A DNA stretch of 64,000 nt from Streptomyces sp. NRRL F-525 (lineage in GTDB: Bacteria > Actinomycetota > Actinomycetes > Streptomycetales > Streptomycetaceae): the NCBI RefSeq assembly GCF_000716605.1, contig NZ_JNXE01000003.1, positions 124,001 to 188,000 on the forward strand, written 5' to 3'. Both the position numbers and the translations under genes were made by a program. Within the stretch, counting starts at the first letter, position 1. Every line of letters starts with the position of its first letter. Under the pieces are notes generated by a model. It searched no databases, was not told where the DNA came from, and saw only the letters and a list, made by a program, of their open reading frames with translations. Below are positions 18,167 through 28,470 of this stretch, in pieces.

Positions 18167-18982
18167 ATGACCGGATCCGACGCCGCGTCCACCCGTATCG
18201 ACACCAGCCGGCCGCACCCGGCGCGCGTGTACGACTGGTGGCTCGGCGGCAAGGACAACTACCCGGTGGACGAGGAGCTGGCGCGCCGGATCCTCGCCAC
18301 GGACAGCGCCGCGGTGCGCGGGGCGCGGGCCAACCGCCGGTTCATGCACCGGGCGACCCGGACCGCCGCCGAGGCCGGGATACGCCAGTTCCTGGACATC
18401 GGCACCGGCATCCCCACCGAGCCGAACCTCCACCAGGTGGCGCAGAGCGTCGCCCCCGACTCCAAGGTCGTGTACGCGGACAACGACCCGATCGTGCTGC
18501 GGCACGCGGAGGCGCTGCTGCACGGTGAGGCCGAGGGCAGCACGGAGTACGTGCACGCCGACGTCCGCGACCCGGACACGATCCTGCGGCTGGCCGGCGA
18601 GACCCTGGACTTCACCCGGCCGGTCGCGCTGTCCCTCGTCGCACTCACCCACTACCTGAGCGCGGACCCCGACGGCGACGACGTGTACGGCCTGATCGAG
18701 CGGTACGTCGACGTCCTCGTCCCGGGCAGCTACCTGGTCCTCTCGCAGGTCACCCCGGACCTCAGCCCCGCCGCCATCGCCAAGGCCGCCGAACACTTCC
18801 AGCGCAGCGGCACCCCCTTCTTCCCGCGCACCCTGGCCGAGTTCTCGCGGTTCTTCGACGGCCTCGACCTGCTCGGCCCGGGCGTCATCCCGGTCTACGG
18901 CTGGCGTCCGGCCCCGGAGGACGTGGCCGCCCAGGCGGAGGGCATCGTGCCGGTCTACGGCGGTGTCGCCCGCAAGCCCTGA
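18167..18982 (+). CDS. SAM-dependent methyltransferase, PF04672 (DUF574) family
   Basis: Actinobacteria-specific methyltransferase, 271 residues (family norm about 265-280). Diagnostic motifs are PHPARVYDWWLGGKDNY at the N-terminus, FLDIGTGIPTEPNLHQVA as motif I and VVYADNDPIVL as motif II. The target is unknown for the family. GAGGAGAC stands 9 bp before the ATG. The family often sits beside XRE/DUF5753 regulators, as here (70 bp downstream), suggesting a regulator-methyltransferase unit. Confidence 0.92.
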   Translation: MTGSDAASTRIDTSRPHPARVYDWWLGGKDNYPVDEELARRILATDSAAVRGARANRRFMHRATRTAAEAGIRQFLDIGTGIPTEPNLHQVAQSVAPDSKVVYADNDPIVLRHAEALLHGEAEGSTEYVHADVRDPDTILRLAGETLDFTRPVALSLVALTHYLSADPDGDDVYGLIERYVDVLVPGSYLVLSQVTPDLSPAAIAKAAEHFQRSGTPFFPRTLAEFSRFFDGLDLLGPGVIPVYGWRPAPEDVAAQAEGIVPVYGGVARKP

Positions 18983-19120
18983 CCCGTACGGCTGCGGTGA
19001 ACGGGTGCGCTCCCCCGCCCCGCCCTAGGTTCGACACCACGGGCGGGCGAGGGAGCGCGGGTGACGGACGCGCGAACTCCCCCGCCGAGCCGGGAGAGAC
19101 CACGACGCGAAGGATGCCCG

Positions 19121-19596
19121 ATGCCCTCGGACGCTGTGCTGTACCAGGCGGCCGCGCTCTGCCTGACCTACCCCGACGACGACTTCCGCGCCCGGCTGCC
19201 CCTATTGCGCGAAGCCGCCCCGCAGCTACGGGAGTTCGCCGACCACGCGGCCCTCACCCCGGCGGAGGAACTGGCCGCGCACTACGTCCAGGTCTTCGAC
19301 TCCGGGAACCGGCACACCTTGTACCTGAGCCGGTGGCACGACGGCGACACCCGGCAACGCGGTATGTCCCTGGCCCGCGTCAAGGACCTCTACCGCGCCC
19401 ACTGCCTGGAGTTCACCGGCGAGGAGCTGCCCGACTTCCTCCCCGCGGTCCTGGAGTTCACGTCCCGCACCGGCAGCCTCGACCTGCTCGCCGAGCACCG
19501 CGCCGCCCTGGCCCAACTCCGCTGCCACCTGGCCGACTTCGGCACCCCGTACGCCTCCGTCCTGGACGCGGTCTGCGCCACCCTGCCGGCCGGAAG

Positions 19597-19600
<4 letters not shown>
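19121..19600 (+). CDS. narJ: nitrate reductase assembly chaperone NarJ (orphan)
   Basis: Cytosolic chaperone that holds the NarGH apo-complex during Mo-cofactor insertion, 159 residues. The family core is clear: [10 protein letters not shown] near the start, [35 protein letters not shown] and [15 protein letters not shown] 19121 is chosen over an open extension to 19061 because AAGGA is spaced 6 bp upstream and [14 protein letters not shown] matches the family start. narG, narH and narI, normally flanking, are absent here, so it is an isolated copy. Its stop codon overlaps the convergent dnaK stop within a CTAG. Confidence 0.9.
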
Positions 19601-21480
<1,880 letters not shown>

Positions 21481-21524
21481 CGCCGTCCCCTTCCGCCAGG
21501 CGCTGCCCGATCTCCAGCTGAGAA

Positions 21525-21545
21525 CTTGAGTGCGGGAATGTCAAT
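21525..21545 (-). promoter_or_regulatory. partial HAIR (HspR) element with overlapping -35
   Basis: On the minus strand ATTGACA-N7-ACTCAAG: the right half is a perfect HAIR half-site, and the left half keeps TTGA of CTTGAGT while also forming the -35 hexamer TTGACA. The best 17-bp-spaced -10 is TCAGCT, a weak match. It ends 45 bp upstream of the dnaK ATG. Confidence 0.5.
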
Positions 21546-21573
21546 GCCGCACCCGTTTTTCCGGGCGCGGCAT
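21544..21573 (-). terminator. hairpin after the OsmC gene
   Basis: ATGCCGCaCCCG pairs with CGGGcGCGGCAT (11 pairs, one mismatch) around a TTTTTC loop, starting 24 bp after the OsmC stop and ending at the dnaK -35. It would separate OsmC transcription from dnaK. No strong U-tract follows. Confidence 0.55.
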
Positions 21574-21596
21574 CGAGACGGGAGGGGAAGCGGGGG

Positions 21597-22022
21597 TCAG
21601 GCGGATTCCACCGTCAGCGTGATCGTCGTCCCCGCGAGGGCCTGGCTGACCGGGCAGTTCTTCTTGGCGTCCTCGGCGGCGGCGGCGAAGCCGGCCTCGT
21701 CCAGGCCGGGGACCTCGCCGCGGACGGTGAGGTGGATGCCGGTGATGCCCTCGCCGGGCTGGAAGGTGACGTCGGCCTTGGTCTCCAGGCGGGTGGGCGG
21801 GGTGCCCGCGCCGGTCAGGCCGTGCGACAGCGCCATGGAGAAGCAGCTGGAGTGGGCGGCGGCGATCAGCTCTTCGGGGCTGGTCCTGCCGTTGGCCTGC
21901 TCGGCGCGCGACGCCCACGTCACCGGCTGCACACCGATGCCTGACGAGTCGAAGGTGACCTCGCCGCTGCCCTTGATGAGTTCGCCTTCCCAGACGGTGT
22001 GTGCGGTGCGCGTGGTAGCCAC
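21597..22022 (-). CDS. OsmC family peroxiredoxin
   Basis: Thiol peroxidase of the OsmC/Ohr superfamily, 141 residues, reducing organic hydroperoxides in the cytosol. The two redox cysteines are present in AAAHSSCFSMALS and KKNCPVSQAL. The GTG at 22022 (VATTRTAHTVWEG) is chosen because AAAGGAAT lies just upstream; the frame extends beyond but without a ribosome site. Upstream of dnaK on the same strand, separated by a hairpin. Induction by oxidants is the family norm; no OhrR gene is adjacent. Confidence 0.91.
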   Translation of the reverse strand: MATTRTAHTVWEGELIKGSGEVTFDSSGIGVQPVTWASRAEQANGRTSPEELIAAAHSSCFSMALSHGLTGAGTPPTRLETKADVTFQPGEGITGIHLTVRGEVPGLDEAGFAAAAEDAKKNCPVSQALAGTTITLTVESA

Positions 22023-22075
22023 GGTGATTCCTTTCGAAGCGGATGTCTTTCGGAGCCATCCGATCACATTCCGCC

Positions 22076-23881
22076 TCAGCTCACCCGGAAGACCGGCCCA
22101 CGGGCGGTGAACGGCAGGCGAGCATTCTGCGGGATCAGATAGGCGTGTTCGCGCCGCACCCGCAGCACGTCGCACCAGCCGTCCGTGATGACGAGGATCG
22201 GCGCGCCCGGCGGGAAGTCGTCCGCGCGGTGCAGCAGGTCGATCCCGGGCTGCAGGACCGTACCGCCGCGCCCGTGCACCCGGACCCGGCCCGCGATGTC
22301 GGTGACCGACACATAGCCCACGTCGTGCGGGGCCGCGTCGCAGAACACGACCCGGGCGGCCGGTACGTCACGGGCCTCGGCGTACGACGCGATGGCGCCC
22401 AGCGCCTTGCCGAGGAGGCCGCGGTCCATGGAGCCGGAGGTGTCGAGGACGACGCCGAAGGTGCAGCGGGCGATTTCCTCCGGCGGGAAGTAGCGGCCCG
22501 CGCGCGGGATGTCGGGCGTGGACGACTGGCGGCGCGAGGGTCGGGCGTACGACCGTACGGGCTCGGGGCGGGGCACGAACTCGTCGAACCAGCGGGCGAG
22601 TTGAGCGTCCCACGGCAGCGGCGGATGACTGAGCGCGCGGATCTCCTCGACCAACCCGCCGGGCAGGAAGCCGCGTTCGTACTGCTGGTGCAGGTCGAGG
22701 CCGTGGGCGAGGCCGCGCCGGTAGAACTCGTCGAGGTCCACGTAGTCGCGCGGGCTGCCGAGCGGGCCGCCGAGGATGTCGCCGACGCCCTTGCCGCGCA
22801 GGGTGGCCAGGCGGCGCATCCGGCGCAGGTCGCCGGCGATCCGGTCGTAGACCTCCTCGGCGGAGAGGTCCTTCAACTCCGGGTCGTACAGCAGGCCTTC
22901 GGGCATCCGGCCGACGTCCATCTCGCACAGCCAGCCGTTGATGACGTAGTCGGCGGCGATGTTGAAGAGGTAGGGGTCGCGGACGCCGCAGCGGTCGCCG
23001 TGGCGCAGGGCGGCGTGCAGCATCTCGTGGGCGAGGACGAACCGCCATTCCTCGTCGTCGAGTTGGCGCAGCGGGTTGACGTAGATCTCGGCCGCGCCCG
23101 TGTCGACGGCGGCGACGGAGATGCCGTGGGCGCGGGCGAGTTCGGCGTCGGCGACGAGGGTGATGCCGGCCGCGATGCCGCCGAGGAGGGGGTAGGAGGA
23201 GACGAACCAGCTCAACGCCCGTTCCCAGGGCTGGAGTCGGGTGGGTCCGCCGCGCATCGAGGCACGCCGGCCGCCCGCCACGTCCATCGCCGTGGCCACG
23301 GTGCGGGTGAGGGCGTTGGCGAAGTTGAGCTGCCAGTCGGGGGCCTTGCCGCCCCGCCAGGTGTCCCACGGCACGAGCAGCTGGTCCGGCTCGCCGCCCG
23401 CCGTGCCGCAGCGCTCGTACAGCGGCGGGATGCCGTCGCGGCGCCAGCGGGCGGCGAGTTGGTCCTCGTCACCGCCCGGGTAGGAGGCGGGCAGGTCCTC
23501 GGGGGTGACCCCGATGGGGAAGCCGAGCAGGAAGCGGTTGACGACGGCGCAGTTGGCCGCGAGGGCGGGGCCGTCGGGCTGGTCGCGCAGCTTCGCCGCG
23601 GCCGGGACATGGCCGAAGCCCAGGTGGATGATGCAGTGCGCGATGGCCCAGGCCCACTCGGCGGGTTCGGCCCGGCGGGTGGGGTGGACGTGCAGCACTC
23701 CGTCGGAATCGACGCGCACCAGACCGGAGTTGGGCGTGTGGGCGCAGTCGTCCCGGCGGCAGGTGGAGAAGCCGATGGCGGCGAGAGCGCGGTTGGCCCG
23801 CACGAGACGCAGCCCCTCCTCGAAGGCCTCGGCGGCGAGGTCCTTCTTCTTCGGCTTCCCCTTGCCCTGAGGGCGGCTCAC
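22076..23881 (-). CDS. VWA-like/HExxH metallopeptidase-type protein (DUF2201-like), MoxR partner
   Basis: Protein of 601 residues. A central putative metallopeptidase domain carries HEMLH (285-289) with a further His at 293, in the local sequence VLAHEMLHAALRHGD. The C-terminal von Willebrand A-like domain carries the MIDAS motif DTSGSM (480-485). The N-terminus is Lys-rich, and there is no signal peptide, so it should act in the cytosol. Its start overlaps the MoxR ATPase stop by 4 bp (ATGA). Known MoxR-VWA pairs remodel or insert metal into partner proteins; what this one acts on is unknown. Confidence 0.87.
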   Translation of the reverse strand: MSRPQGKGKPKKKDLAAEAFEEGLRLVRANRALAAIGFSTCRRDDCAHTPNSGLVRVDSDGVLHVHPTRRAEPAEWAWAIAHCIIHLGFGHVPAAAKLRDQPDGPALAANCAVVNRFLLGFPIGVTPEDLPASYPGGDEDQLAARWRRDGIPPLYERCGTAGGEPDQLLVPWDTWRGGKAPDWQLNFANALTRTVATAMDVAGGRRASMRGGPTRLQPWERALSWFVSSYPLLGGIAAGITLVADAELARAHGISVAAVDTGAAEIYVNPLRQLDDEEWRFVLAHEMLHAALRHGDRCGVRDPYLFNIAADYVINGWLCEMDVGRMPEGLLYDPELKDLSAEEVYDRIAGDLRRMRRLATLRGKGVGDILGGPLGSPRDYVDLDEFYRRGLAHGLDLHQQYERGFLPGGLVEEIRALSHPPLPWDAQLARWFDEFVPRPEPVRSYARPSRRQSSTPDIPRAGRYFPPEEIARCTFGVVLDTSGSMDRGLLGKALGAIASYAEARDVPAARVVFCDAAPHDVGYVSVTDIAGRVRVHGRGGTVLQPGIDLLHRADDFPPGAPILVITDGWCDVLRVRREHAYLIPQNARLPFTARGPVFRVS

Positions 23882-24939
23882 TGCCGGGCCTCGACCAGCC
23901 GGGGCATGTCACGGGCCGCCTCGACCAGGAACCAGGCGGGCAGCAGCGGATTGCCGTCGGTGTCCGGGGCGATGACGCTCTGCGCGACCTCGACCGAGAT
24001 CTCGGCGAGCTGCACGAGCAACGACTTGGCGCGGTAAGCGGTTTGGAGCCCGTTGGCCGACAAGTGCTCCTTGCTGACCGGGAGTTCCTTGACGAGCCGG
24101 CCCCGGAAGGACTCGGCGAGGTAGTACAGCAGGTCGCGGTCCTCGGGGCGGTGCGGCCAGCGGGCGTCGCCCTTGATGATCGCCTCGATGCCGAACCGGC
24201 TGCGCACGATCTTGACGTACCCGCAGAACGCGACCGCGTGGGCCGGGGTCAGCGTGCCGTGCGCGATGACCTTGAGGGTGTCCTCGTCGAGGTCGGGCCC
24301 GAAGGAGCCCAGCGCGTCGGAGAGCATGTGCCAGGACCGGGGCGTGGAGAAGGCCTCCTCGGTCTTCGGCGGCTTGGACCACAGATGGTCGGGCCGGTCC
24401 GTGAGGTGGTCCAGGATCCACGGGTGAATCCCGTTGGCGGCGGCCCAGTTGAGCCAGTCCTTGGGCGACGCCTCAAGGTGCACGTGGGTCAGCCGGTTGA
24501 TCAGCGCGGAGGAGATCGGCCGGGCCAGGGCGTTGTCGGTCGCCCGGTTCCCCGCGCCGATCACGATCGATCCCTTGGGGAGTTCGTAGTTGCCGATACG
24601 GCGGTCCAGGATCAGCGAGTAGAACGCCTTCTGCACATCCGGTGTGGCCGCGTTGAGTTCGTCGAGGAACAGGCAGTACGGCTCGTCCCGCGCGATCGCC
24701 TCCGGCGGACAGAACACCGACCGACCGTCCCGGATCTGCGGCACCCCGATCAGGTCCTCGGGCGCAAGCTGCGTACCGAGCAGACTCACGCACTCCAGGC
24801 CCAGCGACTCGGCGAACTCCCTTACCAGGGACGACTTTCCGATGCCCGGCGCACCCCAGATGAACACGGGCCGCACGGTCGCGAGACCGAGCAGCAGCTC
24901 CGGTATGCGAGCAGGGGTGACAGTAACGGCAGCCTGCAA
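23878..24939 (-). CDS. MoxR-type AAA+ ATPase
   Basis: AAA+ ATPase of 353 residues. Walker A is GAPGIGKSS (29-37), Walker B is LFLDELN (90-96), and sensor 1 lies in IVIGAGNRATDN. A C-terminal helical domain of about 100 residues follows. It is expected to power the VWA/HExxH protein encoded immediately downstream (4-bp overlap). The gene starts after a 91-bp gap from the upstream membrane protein gene, and GAGGAGAGCC stands before its ATG. Confidence 0.9.
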   Translation of the reverse strand: MQAAVTVTPARIPELLLGLATVRPVFIWGAPGIGKSSLVREFAESLGLECVSLLGTQLAPEDLIGVPQIRDGRSVFCPPEAIARDEPYCLFLDELNAATPDVQKAFYSLILDRRIGNYELPKGSIVIGAGNRATDNALARPISSALINRLTHVHLEASPKDWLNWAAANGIHPWILDHLTDRPDHLWSKPPKTEEAFSTPRSWHMLSDALGSFGPDLDEDTLKVIAHGTLTPAHAVAFCGYVKIVRSRFGIEAIIKGDARWPHRPEDRDLLYYLAESFRGRLVKELPVSKEHLSANGLQTAYRAKSLLVQLAEISVEVAQSVIAPDTDGNPLLPAWFLVEAARDMPRLVEARQ

Positions 24940-25030
24940 AAGAGGCTCTCCTCAAGGGGGTTCGACAAGGACGCAAACGCGCTCCAATGCCCCCAGTGTG
25001 TGCCTACGACCCACCCGGCGCAGCCGATTT

Positions 25031-27097
25031 TCAGGCGGCGCGTTCCGACTGCTCGTCCGTCAGCGGCACTTGGGGCCCGTTGCACTCGCGCAGCCAGCGC
25101 CGCAGAACCCGGTGGACCTGCTCGGCGCCGACGAGATCCTCGCCGTCGTCGACCGGTGCGGAGAAGGTGTGCGGCGAGAGCAGGAACGGCTTGGCCTGGG
25201 CGCCGCCGAGGCCGCCGTGCGAGCCGATCTGCTCCTCGAAGGCGAGGACTTCGCCCTCGGCGGGGTCGTACCAGGAGTTGACCATGATGTCGGCGGTGTG
25301 CGGGAAGGAGTGGGTGCGCCGGACGGCATCCGCGACGCCGGGGCCGAAGTCCGCCAACGGGCCCTGTTTGTCGTCGAGTTCGGCCACCGGGAGTTCCGCG
25401 CCGTGTGCCCCCAGCACGACCCCTCCGTGCTCCTCGCTGCGGACGAGGACGAAGCCGACGCCGGGGTGGTTGGCGAGGGTCGTCAGCAGCGCCGGATGCC
25501 GGGCGTCGATCTCCTCCTTGGTCATGCGGTGCGGCACGTCCGGGAAGGAGACCAGGCCGAGGTTGCCGGAGGCGAGCACGACCGGCTCGGAGTGGCGGCC
25601 GTGCGGTCCGTCGCGTTCCTCGACCGGCCGGCGCAGTGCCGCGCGGACGGCGGCGCGGGCCTCGGCGCCGCTGTGGGTGCGGCGGGCCCGGCGCGGCACG
25701 GGCAGCCCGCAGCCCGCGCGGACCAGGTCGCCGAGGGTGAGGCCGTAGCGGCCCTGGAAAGTCTCGCCGGGGCTCTGGCCGTGGTCGGAGAGGACGACGA
25801 TGCGGTACGGGCGCGGGGCGTGCTCGGCGACGTTCTCGATCAGCGCGATGGACCGGTCCAGGCGTTGGAGCACCTTGGCGGCGTCACGGCTGCGCGGGCC
25901 GGAGTGGTGGGCGACCTCGTCGTAGGCCACGAGGTCGGCGTAGACGGCGGTGCGGCCGGCGAGCATGTCGCCCATGACGGCGGCGACGACGACGTCCCGT
26001 TCGACGACCGTCGCGAAGGCGCGTACGAGGGGGTAGAGGCCGCCGCGCTTGATCCGGGGGCGCTGCTTGGTGAGGCGGGAGCGGGTCGACTGGCCGATCT
26101 CGCGGCCGACCTCGGCGACGAAGGACATCGCGGTGCGGACGGCGTTGGCCGGGTCGGAGAAGTAGGCGAAGTAGCCCGCGCGGGAACGGTTCTCACGCCC
26201 CCGGCGGCGGATGGCGATGGACAGGACGAGGGCCTGTTCGTCGGCGCCGCCGCTGAACAGGTTGCCGCGGCTGGCGCCGTCGAGCGTGAGGAGACCGCCG
26301 TCGCCGGTGAACTCGACGGCCCGGCGCTGGAGTTCGGCGGCGCTGGTCGGGCGGTTGCAGACCATCACCTCGCCGGTGTCCTTCTCGTACCAGCGGAACG
26401 CGGGGATGTCGTGGTTGGAACCGTGCAGGATGCCGAGCTGGCTGGCGCCGGTCTGGCTGGACCAGTCGGTGCGCCAGGGGGTGAGGCGGTGGCTGGGGCG
26501 GTCGCCGCCGAGGAGCTTCGCGACGGTCGGCATCAGGCCCTTGGCCACGGCGGCGAGCAGGACGTCGTGGCCGACGCCGTCGAGCTGGAGGAAGACGGTG
26601 CCCGGGCTGGACGGGCCGGGCGGCATGGCTCTTCGGCGGCGGTCGGCGAGGCGGTAGAGGCGGCGGCGGTAGGCGTCGTCGTCGCGCACGGCGAGGGCAC
26701 CGCCGGTGGCGGAGGCGACGGCGGACATCACGGCGGCCACGACGACGGCGGTCTCGGGGGCGACCTGGCCGCGCAGCCCGCCGTCCGGGTTGATGCGCAG
26801 GGCGATCAGCAGCAGGGACCCGTTGAGCACGAACACGAGAAGGCCGAGGACGAGCGCGGGCACCAGCAGCAACAGCCGTACCAGCAGCGGCCACACGAGC
26901 GCCGACAGCAGACCGAAGGCACCGGCGCCGAACGCGGCCGTGACACCGATCCGGGTGGCGCTGTCGCCGTCCGCCGACTGGAGCTTGAAGTCCGGCAGGA
27001 TCCCGGCGAGCACCAGCATGGTGAGCGTGGAGACCGCCCACACCGCGATGCTCCGCCCGACCTGACTGGCGAGCCGCCGCCAACGCGCTCCACCCAC
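25031..27097 (-). CDS. membrane protein with phage-holin-like N-terminus and alkaline phosphatase-superfamily domain
   Basis: Protein of 688 residues. The first 140 residues contain about four hydrophobic segments (for example WAVSTLTMLVLAGIL and LLVRLLLLVPALVLGLLVFVL). A type I phosphodiesterase/alkaline-phosphatase-like domain follows (about 165-640): LDGVGHDVL supplies the first metal Asp, YADLVAYDEVAHHSG an inner DxxxH and VVLSDHGQSPGE the SDHG motif. GTG 27097 is taken as start. It may hydrolyse a phosphodiester of a cell-surface lipid or polymer; the substrate is not known. Same strand as MoxR-VWA but 91 bp apart. Confidence 0.84.
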   Translation of the reverse strand: MGGARWRRLASQVGRSIAVWAVSTLTMLVLAGILPDFKLQSADGDSATRIGVTAAFGAGAFGLLSALVWPLLVRLLLLVPALVLGLLVFVLNGSLLLIALRINPDGGLRGQVAPETAVVVAAVMSAVASATGGALAVRDDDAYRRRLYRLADRRRRAMPPGPSSPGTVFLQLDGVGHDVLLAAVAKGLMPTVAKLLGGDRPSHRLTPWRTDWSSQTGASQLGILHGSNHDIPAFRWYEKDTGEVMVCNRPTSAAELQRRAVEFTGDGGLLTLDGASRGNLFSGGADEQALVLSIAIRRRGRENRSRAGYFAYFSDPANAVRTAMSFVAEVGREIGQSTRSRLTKQRPRIKRGGLYPLVRAFATVVERDVVVAAVMGDMLAGRTAVYADLVAYDEVAHHSGPRSRDAAKVLQRLDRSIALIENVAEHAPRPYRIVVLSDHGQSPGETFQGRYGLTLGDLVRAGCGLPVPRRARRTHSGAEARAAVRAALRRPVEERDGPHGRHSEPVVLASGNLGLVSFPDVPHRMTKEEIDARHPALLTTLANHPGVGFVLVRSEEHGGVVLGAHGAELPVAELDDKQGPLADFGPGVADAVRRTHSFPHTADIMVNSWYDPAEGEVLAFEEQIGSHGGLGGAQAKPFLLSPHTFSAPVDDGEDLVGAEQVHRVLRRWLRECNGPQVPLTDEQSERAA

Positions 27098-27179
27098 GCC
27101 CCGTACACCTCACGTCCCTGGCCCGACGACCTGGCGGGCCTGTCCCCAGCCTGTCATACGGGACGCGGGCGCCCAGGAA

Positions 27180-27611
27180 CTAGCGGCCGTCGTAGCCCGC
27201 CGTCGGCATGGACAGCCGTCGGTGCACGCTGGCCTTCATCTGGGCGTCGTAGCAGGGTTCCGCGCGGCCGACCGTCTCGATCCGCACCCCGCGTCGCGCG
27301 CACTCGTCGGTGAACTCCTCGACGGAGGACAGCGCGCTCTCCAGGACCCGGCGGCTGGGGGCGACGAACAGGTCGAGGCCGGGGCGGACGCCGTCCCACA
27401 GGGCGCAGTGGTCGGGGCGCAGCCCGCGCACCAGCAGCTCGCGGGCGATCACATAGCCGTGGTCGGCGGCCCAGCGGGCGCACATCGCGTGCTGGCTGCG
27501 GGAGTCGACCAGGAAGGGGTCGTCGTCCAGCTCCTCCAGCGGCGTCAGGCTGGCGATCGCCGTGACCCGCAGCCGCGAGGGCATACCCGAGGCACCGCGT
27601 ACCTGTCCCAT
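27180..27611 (-). CDS. small protein resembling a degenerate serine-recombinase N-terminal domain
   Basis: Protein of 143 residues. Its pattern LRVTAIASLTP...SQHAMCARWAADHGYVIARELL...LWDGVRPGLDLFVAPSRRVLE...ECARRGVRIETV (parts shown) follows the order of a resolvase catalytic domain: first strand, Gln/Cys helix, Gly-Tyr strand, loop, helix ending RGVRI. The catalytic Arg cluster is largely missing and there is no DNA-binding tail. ATG 27611 follows GGTGAGGGGGA. It could be a repurposed fold or a remnant. The gene diverges from the MBL hydrolase at 27697. Confidence 0.7.
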   Translation of the reverse strand: MGQVRGASGMPSRLRVTAIASLTPLEELDDDPFLVDSRSQHAMCARWAADHGYVIARELLVRGLRPDHCALWDGVRPGLDLFVAPSRRVLESALSSVEEFTDECARRGVRIETVGRAEPCYDAQMKASVHRRLSMPTAGYDGR

Positions 27612-27696
27612 GGCGTCCCCCTCACCTCCGGGTTTCGCCGCCGACCCTACTCCTGCCCGTAGGCTTCGGGGGAGTCGCGCGAAGGAGGCAAAGAAG

Positions 27697-28470
27697 GTGC
27701 CGGTGGAGATCACCTGGTGGGGTCACGCCACCTGCACGATCGAGGACTCGGACGTACGCGTCCTCACCGACCCCCTGTTCGCGCGCCGCCTCGCGCACCT
27801 GCGGCGCCGTCGGGGCGCGGTGCCGCCGGTCGAGGCCCGGCGCGCGGACCTGGCGCTCGTCTCCCACCTCCACGCCGACCACCTGCACCTTCCCTCGCTC
27901 GCCGCCCTCGCCCCGGGTACGCGCCTGCTCGTGCCCCGGGGCGCACTCCGCGCGGTGCCCGGACTGCGCCGGCTCCGGCAGCTGCGGATCGACGAGGTGG
28001 CCCCCGGCGACCAGACGATGGTCGGTGACCTGGTCGTACGGGCCGTTCCCGCACGGCACGACGGCCGCCGGCTGCCGGTCGGCCCGCACCGCTCCCCCGC
28101 GCTGGGCTACGTCGTCGAGGGCGAGGCGCGCACCTACTTCGCCGGGGACACCGGGCTGTTCGACGACATGGCCAAGGAGGTCGGGCCGGTCGACGTGGCG
28201 CTGCTGCCGGTGGGCGGCTGGGGCCCGTATCTCGGCGAGGGGCATCTCGACGCGGGCCGCGCGGCCCAGGCGCTGGCCCGGCTCTCGCCGCGCAGTGCGG
28301 TGCCGGTGCACTACGGCACGTACTGGCCGATCGGGATGGACGCGGTGCGGCCGCACGAATTCCACACGCCGGGCGACGAGTTCGTGCGGATCGCGGCCCA
28401 ACTCGCGCCGTCGGTTTCGGTGCATCGGCTCGGGCACGGGGAGAGCGTGCGGCCGGAGGTCGCTCGGTGA
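27697..28470 (+). CDS. MBL-fold metallo-hydrolase
   Basis: Metallo-beta-lactamase-fold hydrolase, 257 residues, UlaG/RomA-like. The metal ligands are in HLHADHLH (HxHxDH), YFAGDTG (bridging Asp) and PVHYGTYWP (last His). GTG 27697 is chosen for its strong ribosome site GAAGGAGG; the open frame upstream is not coding. The stop overlaps the DedA gene start by 4 bp, so the two are translationally coupled. Substrate unknown; a membrane partner hints at lipid or phosphodiester chemistry. Confidence 0.88.
   Translation: MPVEITWWGHATCTIEDSDVRVLTDPLFARRLAHLRRRRGAVPPVEARRADLALVSHLHADHLHLPSLAALAPGTRLLVPRGALRAVPGLRRLRQLRIDEVAPGDQTMVGDLVVRAVPARHDGRRLPVGPHRSPALGYVVEGEARTYFAGDTGLFDDMAKEVGPVDVALLPVGGWGPYLGEGHLDAGRAAQALARLSPRSAVPVHYGTYWPIGMDAVRPHEFHTPGDEFVRIAAQLAPSVSVHRLGHGESVRPEVAR

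Noticed and set aside
24644..27313. 889-residue open frame on the plus strand
   Set aside because: Antisense to the membrane phosphatase-like gene with its SDHG motif and part of MoxR; shadow of high GC.
27180..27611. Mobile element or integrase gene
   Set aside because: The resolvase-like protein lacks catalytic and DNA-binding parts, and there are no att-like repeats or tRNA nearby.
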